Below are positions 28,482-37,074 of a DNA stretch of 64,000 bases, piece after piece. The notes under the pieces were generated by a model. It was not told the origin of the DNA and made no database searches. It saw nothing but the letters and a program-made list of their open reading frames with translations. The translations under genes and the position numbers were made by a program. This stretch comes from Synechococcus sp. CBW1108. GTDB lineage: Bacteria; Cyanobacteriota; Cyanobacteriia; PCC-6307; Cyanobiaceae. The stretch is taken from positions 2,765,277 through 2,829,276 of the forward strand of contig NZ_CP060395.1 of NCBI RefSeq assembly GCF_015840335.1, given 5' to 3'. Position 1 is the stretch's first letter. Every line of letters starts with the position of its first letter.

Positions 28482-29672
28482 ATGATCGCCGCGCCTTGCA
28501 CCACTCCGATTCTTTCAGCCCGGGCCCGGGCCCTCAAGCCCTCCCTCACCCTGGCCATCTCCGCCCGGGCCAAGGCCCTCCGGGCAGCGGGCAAGGACGT
28601 CTGCAGCCTCAGCGCCGGCGAACCGGATTTCGACACCCCGGCCTTCATCCGCCAGGCCGCTGCCGACGCCCTGGAGGCCGGCCACACCCGCTACGGCCCC
28701 GCTGCCGGTGAGCCCGCCCTGCGCTCCGCCATCGCCGCCAAGCTCTGCAGCGAAAATCAGTTGGCCATCAGCCCCGAGCAGGTGCTGGTGACCAACGGCG
28801 GCAAACAGGCTCTGTACAACCTGTTTCAGGTGCTGCTCGGCCCCGGCGATGAGCTGCTGCTGCCCTCGCCCTACTGGCTCAGCTACCCGGAGATGGCCCA
28901 GCTGGCTGGGGCTTCGGTGGCCCTGATCCCCTGTTCCCCAGCCCAGGGGTTCCGCCTCGATCCAGCCCAGCTGGAGGCAGCCATCACCCCGGCCAGCAAA
29001 TTGCTGGTACTTAACAGCCCCGGCAATCCCACAGGCATGGTGCTGAGCCGGCCGGAACTCGAGGCGATTGCCGCGGTGCTGCGCCGCCACCCCCAAGTGG
29101 CGGTGGTGTGCGATGAGATCTATGAATTCCTACTGGCGCCAGGCCACAGCCACCACAGCCTGGCCGCCGTAGCCCCCGACCTGGCCGGGCGGGTATTTAC
29201 GGTCAACGGTTTCGCCAAGGGCTGGGCGATGACCGGCTGGCGCGTGGGCTGGCTGGCCGGCCCCAGCACGGTGGTGGCGGCCGCCAGTGCCCTGCAGAGC
29301 CAGAGCACAAGCAACGTCTGCAGCTTTGCCCAGTTTGGTGCCCTGGCGGCGATCAACGGCCCGCGGGATTGCGTGCGGGCCATGGCAGCCAAATTTGACG
29401 AGCGCCGCAACCTGCTCGCGGCAGGCCTGACAGGTATGGATGGGGTCAAGCTCGAGCCGCCCCAGGGTGCCTTCTACGCCTTTCCCGATGTGAGCGCCCA
29501 TGGGCTCGACTCGATGACCTTCTGCAATCGCCTGCTCGATGAGGTGGGGCTGGCGGTTGTACCTGGCGTGGCCTTTGGGGAAGATCGCTGCATCCGCCTC
29601 TCCTGCGCAGCCAATCCCTCCACCCTGGCCGATGGGCTTGAAAGGTTGAAGCGCTTCCTTGCAGCCCTCTAA
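28482..29672 (+). CDS. Class I pyridoxal-phosphate aminotransferase (aspartate-type)
   Basis: About 396 residues. DVCSLSAGEPDFDTPAFIR and GHTRYGPAAGEPALR are the aspartate aminotransferase (Ib) N-terminal motifs. VTNGGKQALYNLFQ, NSPGNPTGMVLS, CDEIYEFL and the PLP-Lys segment VNGFAKGWAMTGWRVGW follow, with RLSCAANPSTLADGLERL near the end. Likely reaction: aspartate plus 2-oxoglutarate; prephenate activity is possible in this clade. The start is uncertain (28467 or 28482); the upstream in-frame stretch to 28239 overlaps the glycosylase and is rejected. Confidence 0.92.
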   Translation: MIAAPCTTPILSARARALKPSLTLAISARAKALRAAGKDVCSLSAGEPDFDTPAFIRQAAADALEAGHTRYGPAAGEPALRSAIAAKLCSENQLAISPEQVLVTNGGKQALYNLFQVLLGPGDELLLPSPYWLSYPEMAQLAGASVALIPCSPAQGFRLDPAQLEAAITPASKLLVLNSPGNPTGMVLSRPELEAIAAVLRRHPQVAVVCDEIYEFLLAPGHSHHSLAAVAPDLAGRVFTVNGFAKGWAMTGWRVGWLAGPSTVVAAASALQSQSTSNVCSFAQFGALAAINGPRDCVRAMAAKFDERRNLLAAGLTGMDGVKLEPPQGAFYAFPDVSAHGLDSMTFCNRLLDEVGLAVVPGVAFGEDRCIRLSCAANPSTLADGLERLKRFLAAL

Positions 29673-29714
29673 AAAACACCAGCCCAATTCCCAGCCCAAG
29701 CCAGTAGATCCGCG

Positions 29715-30620
29715 ATGACCAGCCGAAAACGTTTTCTGACCCTCCTGGCTGGCTTCTGTCTGGCGCTTGTGCCGGCGGCCCTGGTGCAGCAGGCCAACTC
29801 CAAACCTGAGCTGCGCATCGGCGCCATCCCCGACCAGAACCCCGAAAAACTCAATCGCCTCTACTCCCTGGTGGCCAACGAGCTCAGCCAGCAACTAGGC
29901 GTAAAGGTTACCTACGTGCCCGTAACCGACTACACGGCCGCCGTCAGTGCATTCCGCACCGGAAGCCTGGATCTGGTCTGGTTTGGCGGGCTCACCGGCG
30001 TGCAGGCCAGCCTGCAGAAAGCAGGGGCCCAGATGCTGGCCCAGCGAGACATCGATGCCCAGTTCTACAGCGTGTTCATTGCCAACACCCGCAGTGGCCT
30101 CAAGCCGATCCAGAACCAGAAGGGCCTGGTGGCACTCAGAAACACGCGCTTCACCTTCGGCTCGGAGAGTTCCACCTCTGGCCGGCTGATGCCCGAATAC
30201 TTTCTCCGCCAGGCTGGCGTCAACCTCGACGACTTCGCCGGTGGCGCCCCAGGCTTCAGCGGCAGCCACGACGCCACAATTGCTCTGGTGCAAAGCGGGG
30301 CCTACGACGCCGGCGCGGTTAATGAGCAGGTATGGAAGAGCAGCCTGCGCAGCGGCAAGGCAAACCGGGCCAAGGTGGTGCAGATCTGGCGCACCCCCAG
30401 CTACCCCGACTACCTGTGGCTAGGCCAGCCCAACCTCAACCAACGCTTCGGCAAGGGCTTCAGCACCAAACTGCAGCAGGCGATTCTCAGTTGGCGCTCC
30501 AGTGATCCCGAGCAGAAACAGATCTTGAACCTGTTTGGGACCCAGCAGTTCACCACCGTGAACCCGGCTGAATACAAGAAGATCGAGCAGGTGGGCCGCC
30601 AGATCGGCAAAATTCGTTGA
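29715..30620 (+). CDS. PhnD-like ABC substrate-binding protein (phosphonate/selenate type)
   Basis: 301 residues with a signal peptide (RKRFLTLLAGFCLALVPAALV). The mature part begins ELRIGAIPDQNPEKLNRLYS and has FRTGSLDLVWFGGLTGVQA, FGSESSTSGRLMPEYFLR and GSHDATIALVQSGAYDAGAVNEQVW, all PhnD-type features. Homologues in cyanobacteria are often labelled putative selenate or phosphonate binding. Its ATPase and permease genes are at 36.3-38.7 kb, separated by the EF-hand module on the other strand. Ligand is not decidable. Confidence 0.87.
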   Translation: MTSRKRFLTLLAGFCLALVPAALVQQANSKPELRIGAIPDQNPEKLNRLYSLVANELSQQLGVKVTYVPVTDYTAAVSAFRTGSLDLVWFGGLTGVQASLQKAGAQMLAQRDIDAQFYSVFIANTRSGLKPIQNQKGLVALRNTRFTFGSESSTSGRLMPEYFLRQAGVNLDDFAGGAPGFSGSHDATIALVQSGAYDAGAVNEQVWKSSLRSGKANRAKVVQIWRTPSYPDYLWLGQPNLNQRFGKGFSTKLQQAILSWRSSDPEQKQILNLFGTQQFTTVNPAEYKKIEQVGRQIGKIR

Positions 30621-30648
30621 TCGGATCCAAAATCAGTTGCCAGGGGGG

Positions 30649-30882
30649 ATGGGGTCCATGGTTTGGTTGATCGATCTGGTGTTGGTGCTGGCAGGGCTGA
30701 CGCTCTGGAGCAGGGCCAGTACGGAATCCGATGAGGCCTGGTCGCTATTTCTGCACAGCATCGCCTTTCTGGATCTGGGCTTCATCGCCTTCGGCAATGG
30801 CCAGCTGCTGATTGAGATCCCCCTGCTGGCGCTGGCCCTGGTGCTGCCTTCAGCCGCCAGGCTGGAACAGCGCCGCCGCTGA
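30649..30882 (+). CDS. Small membrane protein, hypothetical
   Basis: 77 residues, two or three hydrophobic segments: MGSMVWLIDLVLVLAGLTLW, LFLHSIAFLDLGFIAFGNGQ, LLIEIPLLALALVLPSAARLEQ. A purine-rich AGGGGGG lies just before the ATG at 30649 (TTG 30637 is an alternative). It sits 28 bp after the binding-protein gene and could belong to its transcript. I do not recognise a family. Confidence 0.6.
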   Translation: MGSMVWLIDLVLVLAGLTLWSRASTESDEAWSLFLHSIAFLDLGFIAFGNGQLLIEIPLLALALVLPSAARLEQRRR

Positions 30883-30889
30883 TCTGGCC

Positions 30890-30976
30890 ATGAACTCCCG
30901 AGGCCCTGACCTAATTGAGATGTCCCTGGTGGCGCTGATCCTCGCCCTGATCGTCTACCGCCTCACCCTGGCCTGA
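30890..30976 (+). CDS. Possible 28-residue membrane peptide
   Basis: A 28-codon frame reads MNSRGPDLIE then MSLVALILALIVYRLTLA, a plausible single membrane span. It begins 7 bp after the preceding small gene and ends before the convergent urea transporter. Its size alone gives little support; spacing and hydrophobicity are the only evidence. Confidence 0.3.
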   Translation: MNSRGPDLIEMSLVALILALIVYRLTLA

Positions 30977-31003
30977 AGGCGCGCTCAGGTTGGGATGGCA
31001 GGT

Positions 31004-32641
31004 TCATGTAAGTAGCAGGTGGTCTACAAACTGGAGCCAGGTGAGGCCATCGGCAGAGTGGCTGAAGAGATAGGACTCCTCCTCAGCATTAAGGGGACGT
31101 TCGCCCACACTGGCCAGCAGACGCCTGAGTTCGGCCGGATCAAGCCTGTCATCGCCGTTGGCATCGACTGGCAGCAGATAGTTGAGCAGGCGAGCCTCGC
31201 CAAGGCGCAAGCGCTGCAGGCGAAGCATCAGCTCACCAAACTCCTCGGCATCCACCCGGCCATCCCCATCCAGGTCCATGGCCTGCAGCACACTTGCCAA
31301 CTGGGCTGCCAGCACTCCAGCCTCTCCGGCTTGCTGGGGATCAATCCCCAGACCATCGAGCAGCTCCGCCGCACTGATATCGCCATTGCCGTCTTGATCG
31401 AGTCGCTGAAACAAGGCCGACATTTGTTGCCGCAGCAGCGCCGGAACCCGTCCAGCCAAAAAAGCGCGGCGCTGGCCGCTGATTGCCAGGTGCAGGTTTT
31501 GACGAAAATCGGCAAGCAGGGTGCGGGCCAACACATAGCGCTGGCGATGCTCCTCCGGAGTCAAGATGGCGTGCAGCGAAACCGGAATCAGGGCCGGCAA
31601 GGCACGACGCACCAGCAGCTGAATCACCCAGGTGGCAAGCACAAAAGCCAAGGTGAGCGAAGGCCAGCCCTGGGCTGGAGTGAGGCCCCAGCCAAACTGG
31701 AACAGACTCGCCAGAGCCGCCCCTCCCAGACCCACCGCCAAGCTGGCCCAGCTGGGGGCGTAAAAAATCCCACCCAAGGCAATCGCCACCAGCAAGCCGT
31801 TGTATCCCCAGAGGCCCTGGGCGATCGCGCCCAAAGGGACATCGAGCAGAAGGCCGGTTGCCATGCCAGCTAGGGCACCAAGTAAACCCAGGCCTGCGGC
31901 AAGGGGGCTGGCGAGGGCTGTAGCAATTAACACCAGCAAGCCACTCCAGGGGTTTGGGCAGAGAAAAACCTGACCCGCGGATCGAAGCAGCCCATGGGCG
32001 AGGGCCTGGGAGGTGCTGGCCAGCTCGGGCATCGGGGTCGGTTCGGCCAGCGCCAATGCCGCCGCCGGCGCAAGCGAAGCCAACCCCAGCAAGCCCCAAC
32101 TAACAAGAATGAAAGGCAGGGTGAGTGGTGGTAGCCCCAGGGAACGGTTGATTCCCCTGCCCAGCCCCTCAAGCAGCAAGGTGGTCAGCGCCCCACCAAG
32201 CAGCACCAAAACAGCCCAAATCAAGCTGGACAAGGGGCGATCGAACTGGGCGAGATTGGCGACGGCGCAGCCCACCAGGGCGCCGTTGAAGCCGTAGATC
32301 CCCTCGCTCCGCAACCCCTCAGCCAAGCCGAGAAGCCGAGCTGTGCAATGGGAAGCTGCGGTACCCAGCAGGGCCAAGAGGGCACACCATGGCGACTGCA
32401 CCAGGAAGGCGAGAAGCAACACCAGACCGCTGAGGGGATTGTTGATGAAGATCACCTGGGCAAAGCCACGCAAACACGCCAGCAGCGAAACCAGGCCGGG
32501 GTTGAGTCGTGCTACTGGGCGATGCAGCTGATGCAGGGTGCCCATAGTGGGCAACAGCCGTTGAAGCCTGGAGGGCAGGTCAACAGCAGGCTCGAGCAAA
32601 TCTCTAAGCAGCTCAAAAGCCGATTTCTCAGGCCTGTCCAT
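31004..32641 (-). CDS. Urea transporter (UT family) with C-terminal EF-hands
   Basis: 545 residues. Residues 45-350 form a urea-channel domain of two repeats: GFAQVIFINNPLSG (59-72) with EGIYGFNGALVG (113-124), and AGQVFLCPNPWSG (222-234) with GLWGYNGLLVAIALGG (276-291). These NPxSG and YGFNG/WGYNG pairs are UT/SLC14 hallmarks for passive urea flow. Residues 410-540 carry EF-hands: DQDGNGDISAAE (415-426), DLDGDGRVDAEE (456-467), DANGDDRLDPAE (493-504) and a degenerate fourth. Ca2+ binding is predicted from the loops. It starts 4 bp after the arginase stop, as the second gene of that operon. Topology and regulation are inferred. Confidence 0.88.
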   Translation of the reverse strand: MDRPEKSAFELLRDLLEPAVDLPSRLQRLLPTMGTLHQLHRPVARLNPGLVSLLACLRGFAQVIFINNPLSGLVLLLAFLVQSPWCALLALLGTAASHCTARLLGLAEGLRSEGIYGFNGALVGCAVANLAQFDRPLSSLIWAVLVLLGGALTTLLLEGLGRGINRSLGLPPLTLPFILVSWGLLGLASLAPAAALALAEPTPMPELASTSQALAHGLLRSAGQVFLCPNPWSGLLVLIATALASPLAAGLGLLGALAGMATGLLLDVPLGAIAQGLWGYNGLLVAIALGGIFYAPSWASLAVGLGGAALASLFQFGWGLTPAQGWPSLTLAFVLATWVIQLLVRRALPALIPVSLHAILTPEEHRQRYVLARTLLADFRQNLHLAISGQRRAFLAGRVPALLRQQMSALFQRLDQDGNGDISAAELLDGLGIDPQQAGEAGVLAAQLASVLQAMDLDGDGRVDAEEFGELMLRLQRLRLGEARLLNYLLPVDANGDDRLDPAELRRLLASVGERPLNAEEESYLFSHSADGLTWLQFVDHLLLT

Positions 32642-32645
32642 CGGC

Positions 32646-32882
32646 CTAGAGACGGGCGTCGAGCACCTCTAACACCTCCTGATAAAGGCTCAGTGACACT
32701 TCAGCCAAGGTATTTAGAGTATCTAGATGGGGATTGATCTCGCAGATTTCCCAGCAGCAGACCCTGGGGTCTGCCAGTAGGCACCGGGTGAGCTGGCGAG
32801 CCTCATCAACCCAAATGCCACCAGGCACGGGCGTGCCGGTGCCCTTACAGATAGTGGAGTCCATGGAATCCACATCAAAGCT
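32646..32882 (-). pseudogene. EF-hand arginase, 3' fragment
   Basis: 78 codons plus stop that complete the arginase domain cut by the insertion sequence. Read from 32882 it gives SFDVDSMDSTICKGTGTPVP (the DxD metal pair and the TGTPxxGG motif), then EINPHLDTLNTLAEVSL and a short end. Joined to the 5' fragment without the element and one 6-bp duplication, the frame is continuous (IYV then SFDVD), giving about 493 residues. The stop is 4 bp before the urea transporter start. By itself it lacks a start and should not be translated. Confidence 0.9.
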
Positions 32883-32888
32883 TACATA

Positions 32889-34645
32889 GGGCTTGCTGAG
32901 GAACCGATATCCATTGCGCCGCAGTTGATTCCAGGGATGGTCTCACGTTAAAATGAGCCTAATGGAGCCATTCCTGGCTTAGAACAATCTGCTGACACGC
33001 CAATGTACGTTTTTCAGCACGCAGGTCAGCTATCGATCGAGGAGTTTTACACGCCCTTCGGCGGCAAACTAGATCCTAATAATCGCTGGCTTCTGCTTCG
33101 TAACCTGATTCCATGGATGCCGCTGGAAAGCCAGTATGCACCCCAATTCAGTGCCAAGACAGGAGCACCGGCCAAGCCGTTTCAGATGGCGTTCGGTGCG
33201 CTGTACATCCAGCAACGCCTGGGAGTGACAGACCGCGAAACAGTTCAGCTGATCACGGAATCACCGTATCTACAATTTTTCATTGGCTTGAGTGCATACC
33301 AGGCAATGCCCCCGTTTGATCCATCGATGATGGTGCATTTTCGTAAGCGCATTGGCCCTGATCTGATCAAGATCTGCAATGACATGACCAAGGCCAATGG
33401 CATTGCGATGATTAAAGAGATGCTGGTTTCGGCGGAGGAGGATGATAGTGAACAAGAAGAGGAGCAACAGCTTGCTGCCATCGACGAAGCGCTAGGGGTG
33501 AAGCCTGCAACGTTGGATCCTGAAAGTAACTGGGGTACTCTGATTCTTGATGCAACCTGCGTGCCTGATGACATTCCCTACCCAGTAGATCTGAGGTTGC
33601 TCAACGAAGCGAGAGAGGCCACTGAGAAGATCATCGACGAACTGTTCAAGCAGTTGCAGGGAAAGATCAATCGTAAACCCCGCTGCAACCGGGATAAAGC
33701 TCGGAATCGGTTTCTGGCGATCATCAAGAAGAAAAAGCCCAAATGCGCCGAGATCCGTGAAGTCAAGCGCTTTCAGCTCAACGAGATCCGGAGAAACCTC
33801 AGAGCAATTGATCAGATGATCCATTGCGGTGCCATGCTTTTGGAGCTTGGAACCCAGCTCTACCGCAAGCTGCTGATCACCAGTGAACTGTACCGGCAGC
33901 AGCAGGAGATGTATGACGCTGATAGCCGGCGCATCGACGATCGGATTGTCAATTTGTCAAAACCACACGTGCGGCCGATCGTGAGGGGCAAGGCGGGAAG
34001 GCGAACAGAGTTCGGTGCGAAGATCTCAATATCAGATGATAATGGCTTTGTCGATGTGGATCGAATCAGCTGGGACAACTACAATGAAGCCAACGACCTG
34101 ATCGCACGTACCAAGCAATACAAGGAAGAGCGAGGGTACTATCCAGCACGAATCTGTGCCGATTCAATCTATATGACATTAGGCAACAAGAAGTTCTGCG
34201 CAGAAAATAACATCAGACTCAGTGGCCGTCCACGCAAGAAGCAGGTAGAGGCCGAGGTGCAGACAGCAGAGCAACAAGAGCTTTTTAAATCAGACTTGAG
34301 AAAGCGTTCCGTGATCGAGGGAAGAATCGGAACGAGCAAACGGAAATATGGACTGGATCGGATCATGACCAAGCTGATTGAAACATCAAGAACGGTGATC
34401 ACGATGGCGTTCTTTGTGATGAATGCCGAGAAGGTTCTCAGGCTACTGCGCCTCTTATTATCTATTCTTGTCTCTGTGTACATCCTGATGCTCTATTTGC
34501 TCGCCTCCTGGCGCCGTCCAGCGCTTCTGTGGGCTGCTTAGTCAGCTTCTAGGAGTAAAATTGAGGTCACCAGCGCTTGGCGCTGCAGGCTGAGTCGCGG
34601 CCCTTGGCGCGGACGAAAAACCCGCGAATGAAATTCAGCAAGCCC
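32889..34645 (+). mobile_element. Insertion sequence (IS5/IS1182-like) within the arginase gene
   Basis: A 1,757-bp element. Left end GGGCTTGCTGA at 32889-32899 is inverted exactly at the right end (34635-34645). A 6-bp target duplication TACATA flanks it at 32883-32888 and 34646-34651. Removal of the element with one duplication copy restores the host arginase frame. The only gene inside is the transposase on the + strand. The composition is visibly more AT-rich than the neighbours, consistent with arrival from elsewhere. No internal damage to the ends is seen, so insertion is probably recent. Family naming is tentative; a 6-bp duplication is not the usual value I know for IS5. Confidence 0.9.
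33003..34541 (+). CDS. DDE transposase, IS5/IS1182-like
   Basis: 512 residues. The N-terminal part has FGGKLDPNNRWLLLRNLIPW, AKPFQMAFGALYIQQRLGVTDRETVQL and FDPSMMVHFRKR, typical of the DUF772-containing transposases. The catalytic acids are likely in LILDATCVPDDIPYP (Asp), ARICADSIYM (Asp) and SVIEGRIGTSKRKYGLDRI (Glu). A Glu-rich loop near residue 145 and a Lys-rich stretch lie between. The C-terminus, beyond VMNAEKVLRLLRLL, is an extra hydrophobic tail. The gene appears intact. Confidence 0.9.
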   Translation: MYVFQHAGQLSIEEFYTPFGGKLDPNNRWLLLRNLIPWMPLESQYAPQFSAKTGAPAKPFQMAFGALYIQQRLGVTDRETVQLITESPYLQFFIGLSAYQAMPPFDPSMMVHFRKRIGPDLIKICNDMTKANGIAMIKEMLVSAEEDDSEQEEEQQLAAIDEALGVKPATLDPESNWGTLILDATCVPDDIPYPVDLRLLNEAREATEKIIDELFKQLQGKINRKPRCNRDKARNRFLAIIKKKKPKCAEIREVKRFQLNEIRRNLRAIDQMIHCGAMLLELGTQLYRKLLITSELYRQQQEMYDADSRRIDDRIVNLSKPHVRPIVRGKAGRRTEFGAKISISDDNGFVDVDRISWDNYNEANDLIARTKQYKEERGYYPARICADSIYMTLGNKKFCAENNIRLSGRPRKKQVEAEVQTAEQQELFKSDLRKRSVIEGRIGTSKRKYGLDRIMTKLIETSRTVITMAFFVMNAEKVLRLLRLLLSILVSVYILMLYLLASWRRPALLWAA

Positions 34646-35890
34646 TACATAGATCAAATCGACCTGACTGAGATGGTCTAGGCAGCGCTGGGATGCCTGC
34701 TCTGGTCCGAATCGCCGAACATCATCCGTCGTAATGATCGGTATGGAGAAATGCTCAATCGTGATATTTTCCGCCGGCTCCGTATCACGAACTGCCACAT
34801 AAATCAGGTCTTCAAGAATGATCGACGGCGATCCTGTGCCATTGAGATATTGGAGCTCCTTCCAAAGCAACCTGGTCGTGGAATCGGGCTCGTTGATGGC
34901 CTCAATGGTGTTGTCGTGAGCCGAGGCAATGGCCAAAGGCATGCCGTGCATGTTGCCGGAGGGCGTGGTGTACGGGGAATGGATATCGGCATGGGCATCG
35001 ATCCACACCACACCTAGGCGCCGCTCGGGATGGGCCCGGCGAATGCCGGCGATGGTGGAGGCAGCCGTGGAGTGATCACCAGCGATCACGATTGGGAACA
35101 GCCCGCGCTCCAGGCTGGAGGCCACCAAGGCGGCCGCGTCCCGCATCACGCCGGCAATCGTCTCGATATGGCGTGCGTGGGGGGTGGAGGTGGCGGGGCC
35201 CAGCTCCGCGGCTCGGGCGCCTGGCCTGGTCTGACCCTTTATTTCCTCAATTAAACGATCGCTGATTTGGCGTAGCTCCTGCTGACGGGCAGCGGCCTGC
35301 TTGAGCAAATCAATGCCAGAACCTGCTCCAGGCGTGCCAGCACCGAGGTCGCAGTCGACCTCTACCAAGGCAACCCTGGAGCGGCTGGAGGCGTTTACAT
35401 ACTGAGCCAGGGTCTTTTTGAGTCGCTTCAGATCTGCCAGCGACAGCTCGATCACCGCATCGGCTTCGAGTAGCTGCAGAAATTCTTCAACGCTGATGCA
35501 GTTGTCGCCATCTCGATCGAGGGCTGCCAGCAACCGCTCTGCCGCTGGCAGATCTGCGCAGGCGGGCGCCAGGGCCGCGAGCAGCACCTCCAGCTCCCGG
35601 AAATTGAGGCTGCCACTGCCATCGCTATCTATTAACTCAAAGATCTCGCGCAGGCATGAGGCAACGGCCAAACCCTGCCGGCCTTGGGCCCAGCGGCTGA
35701 AGGCGGCCAGCTCCACCTCGCCATCGCAGCCAACCAGATCACGCAGAGCTTGGCGATCTTCAATGGCAATCACTCCAGCCATGCTGGCAAGAACATGCTC
35801 CACTTCATCGGCAGATATTTTCCCATCGCCGTCTTGATCAAATAGACCAAAAATACCGACAAATTCATCTGAACGAGAGGATATTGACAC
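34646..35890 (-). pseudogene. EF-hand arginase-family ureohydrolase, 5' fragment
   Basis: 415 codons up to the insertion point; the reading continues 36 codons into the element to a stop at 34538. Residues 1-145 hold EF-hands: DQDGDGKISADE (18-29), DSDGSGSLNFRE (88-99), DRDGDNCISVEE (125-136) and a degenerate one near 51-64. The arginase domain follows from about 170: AGDHS with His273, WIDAHADIH with Asp298/His300/Asp302, and SGNMHGMPLA. The last Mn ligands are in the 3' fragment. Arginase makes urea and ornithine; the adjacent EF-hand urea transporter suggests a common pathway. The truncated product lacks the second metal-binding half, so activity is unlikely. Agmatinase or guanidinobutyrase activity is not excluded. 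Confidence 0.9.
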
Positions 35891-36064
35891 TATTAAAGAA
35901 TCAAAATGAATGGACAGGAGGCCAGAATTAACCCCAGAAATCCTGCCTCAAACCCTACACAAAGGGCAATTCAAGACCTCAGCAAGCGTGCCCATTGCTA
36001 CTGAAATCAGAAAGTTTTCGGTTTGTAGGGGCCTAGTCTCGAGGCTGCTGCCGCCCAGTTCGCC

Positions 36065-36295
36065 GTGGAGTTCAAGGGATCCCTGGACGAGCTCAAGGAG
36101 TTGGTTGCCCAACTCGGGGTGCCGTGTCAATGGCAACACAAGGGGGCTTTTGAGCTGGCCGTTTTTGAAGATGGCGTCAGCAATCTGAAACTCAACTGGT
36201 GGCCCCGGGATGGAATCCTGCGATTGGTGGGAGATCCGGAGGTTCGCGACAGCCTGCAGGCAAAACTGCAAGAGATGCTCAGCCGGCAAGCCTAA
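36065..36295 (+). CDS. Small conserved-looking hypothetical protein
   Basis: 76 residues from a GTG start: MEFKGSLDELKELVAQLG, then CQWQHKGAFELAVFEDGVSNLKLNWWP and GILRLVGDP. It reads as a compact alpha/beta domain of good composition. It precedes the ABC ATPase by 32 bp. I recognise no named family. The 170-bp gap upstream, between it and the divergent arginase, has the only room for both promoters. Confidence 0.65.
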   Translation: MEFKGSLDELKELVAQLGVPCQWQHKGAFELAVFEDGVSNLKLNWWPRDGILRLVGDPEVRDSLQAKLQEMLSRQA

Positions 36296-36327
36296 AAGCC
36301 AGATCACCAGATGAACCAGGCCCGCAT

Positions 36328-37074
36328 GTGACGTCCCTACTGATCCTCCAAGACATCACCGTCAAGGGCCGCAGTCAACCTCGCCTGGATCGGGTGTCGC
36401 TGCAGCTGGAGCCGGGGGAACGGGTCGCCCTGCTGGGCCCCAGCGGTGCCGGCAAGAGCACCCTGCTGGCGGTGGCCAATGGCCTGCTGGCCCCCGACCA
36501 GGGCAACGTGCGGTGGCAGGGGGAACCCCGGGGCCGGACAGTCCGCGCCCGGCGGCGCCAGCAGGCACGCATCGGCACCCTTTGGCAGGACCTGCGCCTG
36601 ATCGAGGAGCTCACGGTGCAGCAAAACCTCAACGCCGCCCGGCTGGCGGTATGGGGCTGGCCGCGGGCCCTGCTCAACCTGTTGCTGCCCTTGGAAACCG
36701 CAGCCTGCGCGGCGGTGCTGCAACGGCTCGATCTAGATCCGGCCCTGCTTAACCAGCCCGTCTCGGCCCTCTCCGGGGGCCAGCGCCAACGGGTGGCCCT
36801 CGCCAGGCTGCTGCGGCAGGAGCCTTTACTGCTGCTCGCCGATGAACCCCTGGCCAGCCTGGATCCACGCCTGGCCGCCGATCTGCTGGCCCTGCTGCTG
36901 GAGCTGGCGAGCCCGCCAAGGGCCCTACTGCTCAGCCTGCACCGCCCCGACCTACTGGTCGGTTTCGACCGGGTCGTGGGGCTGCGGGCCGGCCAGCTGG
37001 TATTTGACCAGCCCGGCTCCAGTCTCGAGACAAGCCAGCTCAAGGCGCTCTACGCCGGTGCCGAGAGGCCATGA
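36328..37074 (+). CDS. PhnC-like ABC transporter ATPase
   Basis: About 248 residues from GTG 36328. Walker A is LLGPSGAGKSTLLAV, the signature is ALSGGQRQRVALARLL, and Walker B is LLLADEPLASLDPRLA, followed by the switch His in LLSLHRPD. The Q-loop region IGTLWQDLRLIEELTV fits the PhnC subgroup. It couples to the permease (ATGA overlap) and presumably to the distant binding protein at 29.7 kb. It energises phosphonate- or selenate-type uptake at the plasma membrane. Confidence 0.9.
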   Translation: MTSLLILQDITVKGRSQPRLDRVSLQLEPGERVALLGPSGAGKSTLLAVANGLLAPDQGNVRWQGEPRGRTVRARRRQQARIGTLWQDLRLIEELTVQQNLNAARLAVWGWPRALLNLLLPLETAACAAVLQRLDLDPALLNQPVSALSGGQRQRVALARLLRQEPLLLLADEPLASLDPRLAADLLALLLELASPPRALLLSLHRPDLLVGFDRVVGLRAGQLVFDQPGSSLETSQLKALYAGAERP

